This document shows positions 1-8,187 of a stretch of DNA of 64,000 nt, one piece after another. Below the pieces are notes generated by a model. It was not told the origin of the DNA. It saw only the letters and a list, made by a program, of their open reading frames with translations, and made no database searches. The DNA comes from Abyssibius sp040880065. Lineage in GTDB: Bacteria; Pseudomonadota; Alphaproteobacteria; Rhodobacterales; Rhodobacteraceae. A program made the translations under genes and the position numbers. Location: the NCBI GenBank assembly GCA_040880065.1, contig JBBDJE010000060.1:3271-67270 (forward strand), in the 5' to 3' direction. Positions within the stretch are counted from its first letter, which is position 1; each line of letters starts with the position of its first letter.

Positions 1-522
1 TTTCAAGACGCAGCTTTGCTCCCCTGGCGTTCGGCCATCCAAAACGTCGAGCTTCCCTTGGAAATGGGCCGCAAGCGTGGCGTCAAAATTCCGGTTAGCG
101 ATAAGACGCCAGCCGAACTGCTGGAACTGGTCGGCCTGAAAGGGCGCGAAAAATCTCTGCCCCATGAGTTGTCCGGCGGAATGCGCCAACGCGTTGCCAT
201 TGCGCGGGCGCTGGTTTGCAAGCCCAAGTTGCTGTTGATGGATGAGCCGTTCGGCGCGCTGGACGAAATGACGCGCGATCACCTGAACCTGCAACTGTTG
301 CAGATTTGGCAAGAGACCGGTGTCACCATCCTGTTCGTGACCCATTCGATCCCCGAAGCCGTGTTCCTCGGGCAGAAGGTTCTGATGCTGCAAGCCAACC
401 CTGGACGGTTGCGCGAAGTGGTCGATATCGACCTGCCATATCCACGCGAAATCAAGTTACGCGATACCCAGGACTTCATCAAATACACGTCCTACCTGCG
501 CGAACTGTTGGAGACATGCTGA
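1..522 (+). CDS. ABC transporter ATP-binding protein, NitT/TauT (SsuB-like) family, 5' truncated by window edge
   Basis: This is the ATPase that powers import by the neighbouring permease. The reading frame is open from base 1, so the Walker A part lies outside the window. What remains starts at the Q-loop (FQDAALLPW), then shows the ABC signature LSGGMRQRVAIARAL, Walker B LLLMDEPFGALDE and the H-loop switch VTHSIPEAV. The DEPFGALD and THSIPEA wording is typical of the nitrate/taurine/sulfonate/aliphatic-amine importer group. Its TGA (520-522) overlaps the ATG of the permease, so the two are translationally coupled. The substrate-binding protein is not in the window and may lie to the left. 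The substrate cannot be read from this gene alone. Confidence 0.9.
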   Translation, partial: FQDAALLPWRSAIQNVELPLEMGRKRGVKIPVSDKTPAELLELVGLKGREKSLPHELSGGMRQRVAIARALVCKPKLLLMDEPFGALDEMTRDHLNLQLLQIWQETGVTILFVTHSIPEAVFLGQKVLMLQANPGRLREVVDIDLPYPREIKLRDTQDFIKYTSYLRELLETC

Positions 523-1325
523 TGACCGCCACGACAACAAATATTGATGCGCAAATCCTTGAGGAAGAGCGCCGTGCTGTTCGCCGCCGGAAAATCGAAG
601 CCGTAGCGCTTCCCTTGGGCACATTGATAGTGCTGCTTCTCACATGGCAGTTCGGTGTGCGGCTTTTCGGCGTCCCCAGTTACATTGCGCCTGCGCCGAG
701 CGAAGTTGCCATCGAGTTTGTGACGAAGTTTTCGCTACTCATGGAAAATTTCTGGCCAACCTTTTATGAGGCGGTGCTTGGATTCATTGCTGGCAACCTT
801 GCCGCTGTTTTGCTTGCCATTGCCTTTGTTCACAGCCGCACAGTCGAACGTGCGTTCTTTCCTATTGCCGTATTCATCAACACGATTCCGATTCTGGCAA
901 TTGCACCAATCCTCGTGCTGATTTTTGGCGCTGGCCTGACGGCAAAAGTTGTCATCGCGGGCCTCATCTGCTTTTTTCCCACACTCGTGAACATGGTGCG
1001 TGGATTGCAATCTGTCAGTGAACAATCCCTTGAACTGGCGCGCATTCTCTCTGCGTCCAAGGCTGAAATTTTCTGGAAAATCAGGCTGCCCTCGTCGCTG
1101 CCATTTCTGTTCTCGGCGCTGAAGATCGCGGCGACGACCTGCGTTATCGGCGCAATCGTCGCGGAATGGGTTGGTGCCGATGCTGGCCTGGGCGCGCTCA
1201 TCATCGACTCAACGTTCAACTTCCGCTCTGCGCTGCTCTACGCAACCGTCTTCATGTCATCTGGTTTGTCGGTGTTCTTGTTTGCCACCGTTTCAATCGC
1301 AGAGCGTCTGATCATTCGCTGGTAG
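522..1325 (+). CDS. ABC transporter permease, NitT/TauT (SsuC-like) family
   Basis: Inner-membrane permease of about 267 aa, the usual length for the SsuC/TauC/ThiX group. It has roughly six hydrophobic segments and a cytoplasmic coupling (EAA-type) loop, ARILSASKAEIFWKIRLP, that docks on the ATPase. The open frame extends further upstream inside the ATPase gene, but the ATG at 522, overlapping the ATPase stop as TGATG, is the natural start; an in-frame ATG at 516 is an alternative. With the preceding gene it forms the import module at the head of a catabolic cluster, so the imported compound is probably the substrate of the following enzymes. Confidence 0.88.
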   Translation: MTATTTNIDAQILEEERRAVRRRKIEAVALPLGTLIVLLLTWQFGVRLFGVPSYIAPAPSEVAIEFVTKFSLLMENFWPTFYEAVLGFIAGNLAAVLLAIAFVHSRTVERAFFPIAVFINTIPILAIAPILVLIFGAGLTAKVVIAGLICFFPTLVNMVRGLQSVSEQSLELARILSASKAEIFWKIRLPSSLPFLFSALKIAATTCVIGAIVAEWVGADAGLGALIIDSTFNFRSALLYATVFMSSGLSVFLFATVSIAERLIIRW

Positions 1326-1395
1326 CTGCGCAGATTTCAAACACCAAAATCAATTGGCGTGAAACCCGCCTGTCCAACACTTCAAGGAGCTCACC

Positions 1396-2778
1396 ATGTC
1401 CGAGCAAATCAAAGACTACGTCACCTCTCAATCGCAGCAAATTCCGGTCGTTTCCAAAACTGACGTTGTTGTAGTCGGCGCAGGCCCGGCCGGGCTGTCA
1501 GCGGCGGTATCGGCTGCGCGCAACGGCTGTTCGGTCACCCTGATCGAGCGCTACCATCACCTTGGCGGGCAGGCCTCAGGTGGCATGGTTCTGGTGCTGG
1601 ATGATATGGTGAATCCGGGTAACGGAAACCGGCCGGACGAGATTGTCACCACAGGCATCGTGTCGGAGTTTGTTGACCGGCTGAAAGCACAGGACGCCGC
1701 CATTTACCCGCCTTCGGAAGATTGCGTGAAAAGCTGGGAGATGTGGCAGAAATGGTCTCGCTGGGGTTGCATCAATTTCCATGAAACCGGTATGCCGCAA
1801 CCGATCATTCATGCCGTCGCCTTTGATCCGGATGCCTGGAAACGGGTCAGCCTCGATCTTGTCAGGGAATGTGGTGTCAACCTGCGGCTACATAGCTGGT
1901 TTTCAGAGGCGATTGTCAAAGATGGAAAGGTCGAAGGCGTAATTTGCCAGACCAAGGTCGGTCGTCAGGCGCTGATGGCAGATATGGTCATAGATGCTAC
2001 CGGAGACCTCGATCTTGCCGCCTCCGCTGGGGCTGACTTCATTCAGGGCGAGTATATCGTAACGACTGTTTTCCGGCTTTGTGATGTGGATACGGACAAG
2101 GCAGAGGCCTTTGAATACAGCAACCCCGAAGACTATAAGAAACTGGATCGTCAGGCGCGCCGTGTTATCGGCGGCGCATGGGGCATGTGGTGGCTTAAAA
2201 CGCCGTTGCCGGGCATCGTCTGGTGTAACTGCCCGCATATGACGGGGTATGACGGTCTGTCACCTGAAGGCATGGTCGCTGCCGAGCATGAAGGGCGCGA
2301 GCGGATGATGAATCTGCTGAAATTCGCCCGTGAAAACATTCCGGGTTTCGAGAACGCCAAGATGCTTGGTGCCGCCGAACAACTGGGCATTCGCCAGACC
2401 CGCCTGCTGCGTGGCGAATATGTGGTCACAAAGGATGACGTTCACAAACGCCGTCATTTTGCAGACAGCGTCTGCCGGGGTCGGGACTACTATACCCCCT
2501 ACCGTGCCTTGTTGCCCAAGGGGCTGGATAACCTGATCGTTGCGGGTCGCCATTATTCTGTCGATAGCGACGCCCAAAAGAGCTCGCGCGAAATTCCACC
2601 CTGCATGTCGCAAGGCGAGGCCGCTGGTGTTGCGGTTTCACTGGCGCTGAACAGCAATTCGGCACTTCGCGACGTGGATGTCACCCTGATCCAGAAACAA
2701 ATGCGCGCGCAAGGCGCCGATCCTGGTGATGTGCCGTCTTACAATGCGCTTACCGACGACCAACCCGTGACAGCATGA
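1396..2778 (+). CDS. FAD-dependent oxidoreductase (FAD_oxidored-type)
   Basis: Flavoenzyme of 460 aa. A Rossmann dinucleotide motif lies at residues 23-52 (VVVVGAGPAGLSAAV, acidic residue in LIER), followed by a GGQASGG flavin-contact segment at about 57-63 and a C-terminal FAD segment (NLIVAGRHYSVDSDAQ). This fits the broad FAD-dependent family whose members often act with Fe-S proteins. There is no signal peptide, so it is cytoplasmic. A strong ribosome site (AAGGAG) precedes the ATG at 1396. It sits between the importer and the acyl-CoA genes and may do the first oxidation or reduction of the imported compound, with the 7Fe ferredoxin downstream as electron partner; that role is inference. 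Confidence 0.82.
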   Translation: MSEQIKDYVTSQSQQIPVVSKTDVVVVGAGPAGLSAAVSAARNGCSVTLIERYHHLGGQASGGMVLVLDDMVNPGNGNRPDEIVTTGIVSEFVDRLKAQDAAIYPPSEDCVKSWEMWQKWSRWGCINFHETGMPQPIIHAVAFDPDAWKRVSLDLVRECGVNLRLHSWFSEAIVKDGKVEGVICQTKVGRQALMADMVIDATGDLDLAASAGADFIQGEYIVTTVFRLCDVDTDKAEAFEYSNPEDYKKLDRQARRVIGGAWGMWWLKTPLPGIVWCNCPHMTGYDGLSPEGMVAAEHEGRERMMNLLKFARENIPGFENAKMLGAAEQLGIRQTRLLRGEYVVTKDDVHKRRHFADSVCRGRDYYTPYRALLPKGLDNLIVAGRHYSVDSDAQKSSREIPPCMSQGEAAGVAVSLALNSNSALRDVDVTLIQKQMRAQGADPGDVPSYNALTDDQPVTA

Positions 2779-2785
2779 GGATGTT

Positions 2786-3961
2786 ATGATGACCGATGGC
2801 TCAACCCTCCCGCTTGACGGAATCCGTGTATTGGACCTGACGCAGGTCATGCTCGGCCCATGCGCCACCCAGATGCTTGGCGATTTTGGCGCGGATGTGA
2901 TCAAGCTCGAACGCCCCGGCGCCGGCGACCTTTCGCGCAGCTTTTTCGGTGAGACAACCGAACTGGCGATGAATAACGCCGTGTTCTCCTCGTTGAACCG
3001 CAACAAGCGATCAATCGAGATCAATACAAAAAGCGATGCCGGAAAGCAGATCGTTTACGACCTTATCAAGGTTTCCGATGTGATTGTGAACAACTTCCGG
3101 GCTGGCGTGATGGACCGTCTTGGGTTCGGCTATGAAAAGCTGAAAGCAATCAATCCGCGCATCATCTTCGCTTCGGGAACCGGTTTTGGTGGTGTAGGGC
3201 CCTATGCTCACAAGGGTGGGCAAGATGTTCTTGCCCAGGCGATGAGCGGCGTGATGGAAAAGACAGCCGACCCGTCGATTCCGCGTTCGATCTATCCCAC
3301 GACTTTGTGCGACTATTCTGCCGGCATGCACCTTGTTCAGGGCATTCTGGCCGCCCTTCTGCATCGTGAGCGCACGGGTGTCGGCCAAAGAGTTGATGTT
3401 TCTCTTTATGATTCAATGATCGCGATGCAGATGCAGGAAGCCGCGCAATGGAGCAAGCATCGTGAGGTTCTGAATTGGGCGGCGATGCCGTTGACCGGCG
3501 TTTTTGAAACCACGGATGGTGCGCTGGTGGTTGTTGGCGCGTTCAAGGCTAACCCGCTGCAAGACATCTGTAACGCATTAGGAATAAAAGATATTTCTTC
3601 GCAATATCCCGACCTCGCAGCGCAGCGCAAGCATAAGCCCTTCCTGCAGGAGCTGTTTCGCAAGACCTTTGCGCTCAACACCACATCGCATTGGCTGGCA
3701 CGCCTCGAAGAGCAGGACTTGCTCTGCGCGCCGGTGCGGTCTTTGGGCGAAGCTCTGGATGATCCGCAAACGGCAATCAACAACATGTTGCTGGATATGG
3801 ATCACCCAGTTCTCGGTAAGCTGACAGTCATCGGCTCACCTGTTCATCTCAGCGCCGCCCCCGTTAGCGTTCGCCACACGCCTCCGCGTCTTGGCGAGCA
3901 TACGAAAGACATCCTGCGTGAGTTTGGCCTGTCGAGCAGTGATGTGAAAGCGGCGGAATGA
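2786..3961 (+). CDS. CaiB/BaiF family (family III) CoA-transferase
   Basis: Transfers CoA from an acyl-CoA donor onto a carboxylic acid. The 391-aa length and the N-terminal signature (GIRVLDLTQVMLGP, then MLGDFGADVIKLERP) are typical of family III transferases. The expected catalytic aspartate is seen at about D176 (TTLCDYSAGMHLVQG). The ATG at 2786 follows GAGGATGTT and lies 7 bp after the oxidoreductase stop; the next residue is also Met. Its stop overlaps the next ATG by 4 bp. With the enoyl-CoA hydratase it implies that a carboxylate is activated to a CoA thioester during breakdown. The acid is not identified. Confidence 0.9.
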   Translation: MMTDGSTLPLDGIRVLDLTQVMLGPCATQMLGDFGADVIKLERPGAGDLSRSFFGETTELAMNNAVFSSLNRNKRSIEINTKSDAGKQIVYDLIKVSDVIVNNFRAGVMDRLGFGYEKLKAINPRIIFASGTGFGGVGPYAHKGGQDVLAQAMSGVMEKTADPSIPRSIYPTTLCDYSAGMHLVQGILAALLHRERTGVGQRVDVSLYDSMIAMQMQEAAQWSKHREVLNWAAMPLTGVFETTDGALVVVGAFKANPLQDICNALGIKDISSQYPDLAAQRKHKPFLQELFRKTFALNTTSHWLARLEEQDLLCAPVRSLGEALDDPQTAINNMLLDMDHPVLGKLTVIGSPVHLSAAPVSVRHTPPRLGEHTKDILREFGLSSSDVKAAE

Positions 3962-4734
3962 GTGTTCTATTTGAAACGAGCGGTGGTGTAGCAAGGGTTA
4001 CCATTGACCGCCCGGACCGGATGAACGCGATGGATTCCGGCATGCAAACCCGCTTGGCAGAAATCTGGGACGAGATCGAGGCCAGCCCCGCGTTGCGCTG
4101 TGTCGTCCTGACTGGCAGCGGAGAAAAAGCCTTCTCGGCCGGAGCGGATCTGAAAGACAATAGCGGTATGAGCGGGGTGCAATACTGGAAGGATATCAGC
4201 GAAAGTGGCTTTCGCCGGATCGCCTTGCGCAGCACACTGAAAATTCCGGTCATTGCGCGGATCAACGGCCTTGCCTTGGGTGGTGGTCTTGAAATGGCGA
4301 TGGGTTGCGATATTCTGATTGCTTCGGAGACGGCACGCTTTGGATTGCCGGAAGCAAAAGTAGGGCGGATGCCGCTGGATGGTGGCATGGTTATGTTGCC
4401 CCGCCTGATCCCGCGCAATATCGCCGTTGGCATGATGATGACCGGCCGGATGATTCCGGCGGCGGAGATGATGCGATACGGCCTGCTCAATGCCGTGGTG
4501 CCTGCAACAGAGCTCGATGCCGAAACCGACCGGTGGGTGGCCGACATTCTTGCCGCTGCACCGCTCAGCCTGACGGCGATAAAGGCAGTTGCCCGTGAAA
4601 CCTGCGAAATGTCGGTTCACGATGCCTATATGCACGAAACACCGGAATTGATTGCCGCTCTGGTTTCAGAAGACGCTGATGAAGGCGTGCTCGCTTTTCG
4701 TGAAAAGCGCGCGCCGGTCTGGCGCGGGCGCTAG
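3958..4734 (+). CDS. enoyl-CoA hydratase/isomerase family protein
   Basis: Crotonase-fold enzyme of 258 aa, full family length. The oxyanion-hole elements are present (SAGADL at residues 60-65 and GLALGGGLEM at 104-113). Both hydratase glutamates appear conserved, E112 in GGGLEMAMGCD and E132 in FGLPEAKVG, so true hydration or dehydration of an enoyl-CoA is favoured over simple isomerisation. Translationally coupled (ATGA) to the CoA-transferase, with ferredoxin 2 bp downstream. It probably acts on the CoA thioester made by the preceding gene. Confidence 0.88.
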   Translation: MSVLFETSGGVARVTIDRPDRMNAMDSGMQTRLAEIWDEIEASPALRCVVLTGSGEKAFSAGADLKDNSGMSGVQYWKDISESGFRRIALRSTLKIPVIARINGLALGGGLEMAMGCDILIASETARFGLPEAKVGRMPLDGGMVMLPRLIPRNIAVGMMMTGRMIPAAEMMRYGLLNAVVPATELDAETDRWVADILAAAPLSLTAIKAVARETCEMSVHDAYMHETPELIAALVSEDADEGVLAFREKRAPVWRGR

Positions 4735-4736
4735 AC

Positions 4737-5102
4737 ATGGCGCTCATCATCAAAAGCGAATGCATCGATGTGAAGGATGGCGCTTGCACCAAAGTCTGCC
4801 CCGTGGATTGCATTTATGAAGGTGGCCGGATGTTTTACATCCATCCCATCGAATGCGTGGAATGCGGGCTGTGCGAGTCGATCTGCCCTGTCGATGCCAT
4901 CCGCTACGATGACGAGGTCGAAGAAAAAGACGCCGACTTTATCCGGATCAATCGCGAATATTTTGAGGATTCTGTCACCGGTCTGGGGGAAGCAGGCGGT
5001 TGGTGTGAAGCAACCACCACCAAGATCGACCATCCGGCTGTCGCAGCCATGCCTTACAACGCTACCGCACTAGAAACGTATAAACCAAAGGGAATATCCT
5101 GA
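4737..5102 (+). CDS. 7Fe-type ferredoxin (3Fe-4S/4Fe-4S)
   Basis: Small electron carrier of 121 aa. The cysteine pattern matches Azotobacter FdI-type ferredoxins: C9, C17 and C50 can bind a 3Fe-4S cluster, and C21, C40, C43 and C46 a 4Fe-4S cluster, with C25 as the extra non-ligand Cys seen in this family. The FdI Cys-11 equivalent is Val, which supports 3Fe rather than 4Fe at the first site. Around these lie the family segments VCPVDCIYEG and CGLCESICPVDAI. It lies 2 bp after the hydratase gene inside the catabolic operon, so a dedicated redox role, perhaps for the FAD oxidoreductase, is likely. Confidence 0.9.
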   Translation: MALIIKSECIDVKDGACTKVCPVDCIYEGGRMFYIHPIECVECGLCESICPVDAIRYDDEVEEKDADFIRINREYFEDSVTGLGEAGGWCEATTTKIDHPAVAAMPYNATALETYKPKGIS

Positions 5103-5103
5103 T

Positions 5104-5982
5104 ATGCATGGGGTGATAGCTGCCGTCCCGACACCGCTGGACGCTGGCGGCAAATTTATGTCTGGCCTGTTCCTGTCGCATTGCCAGTGGGCACTCGATA
5201 ACGGCTGTGACGGTTTGAATATTCTCGGCTCAACGGGCGAAGCAAATTCTTTTGACAGCACGACGCGCATTTCCATCATGCGCGCGGCTGCAAAGAACCT
5301 TGATACGTCGCGGCTTATGGTGGGCACGGGGACGCCTTCACTGGCAGAAACCGTTGCCCTGACCGTGGCCGCCGATGACCTGTTGTATCCTGCCGCTCTG
5401 GTGCTCCCGCCCTATTACTACAAGCCGCTCTCCGGGGAAGGTTTGTTCCGGTGGTATGAACAACTGCATGCCGCACTGGGCGATCGGCCAATCGCCGTCT
5501 ATTTCTACAATTTCCCCCAGATGACGGGGCTGGAAATTCCGATACCTGTCATCCAACGGCTTCATGACAGGTGGCCCGAAAGGTTCGCCGGAATCAAGGA
5601 TTCCTCCGGTGATCTGGGATATTGCCGTAAACTGGCCGCTATGATGCCGAAGTTGAAGGTTTTTCCGAGTTCCGAGGTCTCATTGGCCGAAGCGCACAAA
5701 TCTGGTTTTGCCGGATGCATTTCAGCAACGACAAACCAGACAAGCGTGCTCTCGGCCAAGCTTTGGGCAGCCCGTAAATTGCCCGACCAAAGTCTAGCCG
5801 CGCGCATATCAGAGATTCGCGATGCCATCGCCGGACCTGCGCTGATCCCATCGGTCAAGTATCTCGTTGCTTGCAGGACGAACCACTCTGAATGGGAAAA
5901 CCTGATGCCCCCCTTTATGAGCCTTTCGAGCGAACAAAAGGCAATTCTGGACCCGACAATCAAGCTGCTCTCACGTGGCTGA
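5104..5982 (+). CDS. dihydrodipicolinate synthase/N-acetylneuraminate lyase family protein
   Basis: TIM-barrel class I aldolase-type enzyme of 292 aa. It shows the GSTGE phosphate/carboxylate loop (42-46), the catalytic tyrosine in YFYNFPQ (Y135) and the Schiff-base lysine in GIKDSSGD (K165). Members act as pyruvate lyases or as 2-keto-3-deoxy-acid dehydratases/deaminases. Because the next gene resembles alpha-ketoglutarate semialdehyde dehydrogenases, a dehydratase or deaminase giving 2,5-dioxovalerate, as in the glucarate, arabinonate or hydroxyproline routes, is attractive but unproven. It is unlikely to be lysine-pathway DapA given its place in a catabolic operon. Confidence 0.85.
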   Translation: MHGVIAAVPTPLDAGGKFMSGLFLSHCQWALDNGCDGLNILGSTGEANSFDSTTRISIMRAAAKNLDTSRLMVGTGTPSLAETVALTVAADDLLYPAALVLPPYYYKPLSGEGLFRWYEQLHAALGDRPIAVYFYNFPQMTGLEIPIPVIQRLHDRWPERFAGIKDSSGDLGYCRKLAAMMPKLKVFPSSEVSLAEAHKSGFAGCISATTNQTSVLSAKLWAARKLPDQSLAARISEIRDAIAGPALIPSVKYLVACRTNHSEWENLMPPFMSLSSEQKAILDPTIKLLSRG

Positions 5983-6012
5983 AATTCTCCGCTAAAACAG
6001 AAAGACTTTGAA

Positions 6013-7449
6013 ATGACAAAACATGACAGCCTCATCGGCGGCAAATGGGTGTGCTTGGGCGACTATCACGAAAACCGGAATCCCTCCGATGTAAGCGACG
6101 TGATCGGGCTCTATTCTTATGGCGATGCGACGAGTATTGACGCTGCGGTTGACGCCGCCCGCGCTGCACAACCTGCTTGGCGCAATGTCACGCCACAAGC
6201 GCGCCATGATCTGCTGGAGGCCGTTGGCAATACGCTTGCAAAGCGCAGTCAGGAAATTGGCAGGTTGCTGTCGCGAGAAGAAGGCAAAACCCTTGGCGAA
6301 GGTATCGGCGAGACAATGCGCGCTTCGCAGGTATTTAAGTTCTTTGCGGGGGAATGCCTGCGTCAGATAGGGGATATCCAGCCCTCGGTTCGTCCGGATA
6401 TTGATGTTGAAACGACGCGCGAGCCCGTTGGGGTTGTCGGCCTGATCACGCCTTGGAACTTTCCGATCGCAATCCCGGCCTGGAAGATCGCACCGGCTTT
6501 GGCCTATGGAAACACCGTTATTCTCAAGCCCGCCGATCTGACCCCGGGCTGTGCACATATCATCGCCGAGATACTGGTCGAATGCGGCTGCCCTGCGGGC
6601 GTGTTCAACCTCGTCATGGGGCGCGGTTCTTCGGTTGGTGAAGCGCTGGTTACACATCCTGGTGTGGATGCGATATCTTTCACCGGGTCGGTTGGCACCG
6701 GGCATCATATCGCCGAGGTTTGTGGTAAAATGCTGAAGAAAGTTCAGCTTGAAATGGGCGGCAAAAACCCGATGGTCGTTTTGAACGATGCCGATCTGTC
6801 AGTTGCCGTGCCTGCCTGTATCAATGGCACCTTCTTTTCAACCGGCCAACGATGCACGGCGTCTTCTCGGTTGATTGTCGAGACCGGGATTCATGACGAA
6901 TTTGTCGCTGAGATGACCAGAGTAATGGGCAAGCTGAAAATCGGCGACGCGCTCGATCCAGCCACCCAAATAGGGCCGGTCGTTGACCTCAAACAACTGG
7001 ACTCAAATCTTGGCTATATTGAACTGGCAAAATCAGAAGCTTCGCAGGTCATAGGCGGCGAGCGACTGGACCTCGGAAAAGACGGGTTCTTTCAGCAACC
7101 CGCGCTCTTTCTTGGAACGGACAATGCCATGCGTATCAATCGTGAAGAGATTTTTGGCCCTTGCGGGTCAGTCATCAGGGCGGATGATTTCGACCATGCC
7201 CTTTCAATCGCAAATGACACGGCGTTTGGACTGACTGCGGGCATATGCACCAAAAGCCTGAAGTATGCGCGGGAATTCAAGCGTCAGGCCGAGGTCGGCA
7301 TGGTGATGGTCAACCTGCCGACAGCCGGGGTCGATTATCATGTGGCGTTCGGCGGGCGCAAAGGGTCATCCTACGGGCCGCGCGAACAGGGGCGCTACGC
7401 GGCCGAATTCTACAGCACTGTCAAAACCAGCTATCAGTTCGCCGGGTAA
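6013..7449 (+). CDS. NAD(P)-dependent aldehyde dehydrogenase, likely 2,5-dioxovalerate (KGSA) dehydrogenase-like
   Basis: ALDH superfamily enzyme of 478 aa with all active-site parts: oxyanion Asn in TPWNFPIAIP (N149), cofactor Lys in ILKPAD (K172), general base Glu in LEMGGKNP (E247) and nucleophile Cys in FFSTGQRCTASS (C281). Length and wording fit the semialdehyde dehydrogenases that oxidise succinate or alpha-ketoglutarate semialdehyde. Directly downstream of a DHDPS-family gene this pairing is a hallmark of pathways ending in 2-oxoglutarate, which is the preferred reading here. The exact aldehyde is inference. It is followed after 3 bp by the deaminase gene, so it is in the same transcript. 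Confidence 0.87.
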   Translation: MTKHDSLIGGKWVCLGDYHENRNPSDVSDVIGLYSYGDATSIDAAVDAARAAQPAWRNVTPQARHDLLEAVGNTLAKRSQEIGRLLSREEGKTLGEGIGETMRASQVFKFFAGECLRQIGDIQPSVRPDIDVETTREPVGVVGLITPWNFPIAIPAWKIAPALAYGNTVILKPADLTPGCAHIIAEILVECGCPAGVFNLVMGRGSSVGEALVTHPGVDAISFTGSVGTGHHIAEVCGKMLKKVQLEMGGKNPMVVLNDADLSVAVPACINGTFFSTGQRCTASSRLIVETGIHDEFVAEMTRVMGKLKIGDALDPATQIGPVVDLKQLDSNLGYIELAKSEASQVIGGERLDLGKDGFFQQPALFLGTDNAMRINREEIFGPCGSVIRADDFDHALSIANDTAFGLTAGICTKSLKYAREFKRQAEVGMVMVNLPTAGVDYHVAFGGRKGSSYGPREQGRYAAEFYSTVKTSYQFAG

Positions 7450-7452
7450 ATC

Positions 7453-7938
7453 ATGACAGACATAAAAAAACAGGCGAAGTGGGACCGGCGGTTCATGGCG
7501 CTATGCGATCATATCTCGCAGTGGACGGAAGATCGTGAGTTCAAGGTCGGCGCGGTGTTTGTCGGGCCTGATCTCGAGATCAGGTCCACCGGCTACAATG
7601 GCTTTGCGCGCAGCGTTCGAAGCGATGTTGAAGAACGCTATGATCGCGCCAGCGGTGAGAAGTTCTTCTGGTTTGAGCATGGTGAACGCAACGCGATCTA
7701 CAACGCCGCGCGCATCGGCATATCAACCAATACGTGTACGCTTTATGTAAACCGCTTTCCCTGCGCTGATTGCGCGCGCGCAATCATTCAGGCCGGGATT
7801 TCGCGCATCGTATGCCCCGCCAAACCGCTGAATGATGGCGCGCTCGATCACAGTTTTGACGTGTCGCAAACCATGTTGTTTGAAGCCCATGTGGATGTCT
7901 CGTTATATTCCGTCGATCTAACGCAAGCAAACGCGTAA
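7453..7938 (+). CDS. dCMP deaminase/ComEB-like zinc deaminase
   Basis: Cytidine-deaminase-fold protein of 161 aa. It has the zinc and proton-shuttle motif HGERNAI (H76, E78) and the PCADC motif (C104, C107), i.e. the HxE...PCxxC signature of deoxycytidylate/ComEB-type deaminases. Nucleotide-type members normally act in dTTP supply, but this one is the last gene of a catabolic cluster, 3 bp after the aldehyde dehydrogenase. It may instead deaminate an amino group on a heterocyclic or amide intermediate; that reassignment is inference. No transcription terminator is obvious after it. Confidence 0.82.
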   Translation: MTDIKKQAKWDRRFMALCDHISQWTEDREFKVGAVFVGPDLEIRSTGYNGFARSVRSDVEERYDRASGEKFFWFEHGERNAIYNAARIGISTNTCTLYVNRFPCADCARAIIQAGISRIVCPAKPLNDGALDHSFDVSQTMLFEAHVDVSLYSVDLTQANA

Positions 7939-8187
7939 AGACCCCAGTGCGCGTTGAGCGCAGCAAGGTTGTGCGACCTCAAGCCTTCGCAACCCGATAG
8001 GTGTGGGGATTTTGGATACTTATTACCCTGTCTTTAAAGCACAGTTTCGCGAATTCTTTTGCCAGTAAAGTCGCTAAAACTGATCCAATTTCAATGCCAT
8101 GTCGTAAAGATAATACAACCGGCCTCGTTGCGCTTTTCATGCTTTGGCCCTATATGCACGCTCGACTCATAGAAACTGGTAATTGCA
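7939..8187. other. intergenic region between catabolic cluster and RND operon
   Basis: About 250 bp without a credible gene. It must hold the end of the first transcript and the promoter of the efflux operon, but I see no clear hairpin with a T-run and no recognisable -35/-10 pair or operator. It is more AT-rich than the flanking coding sequence (about 8030-8130). Confidence 0.4.
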
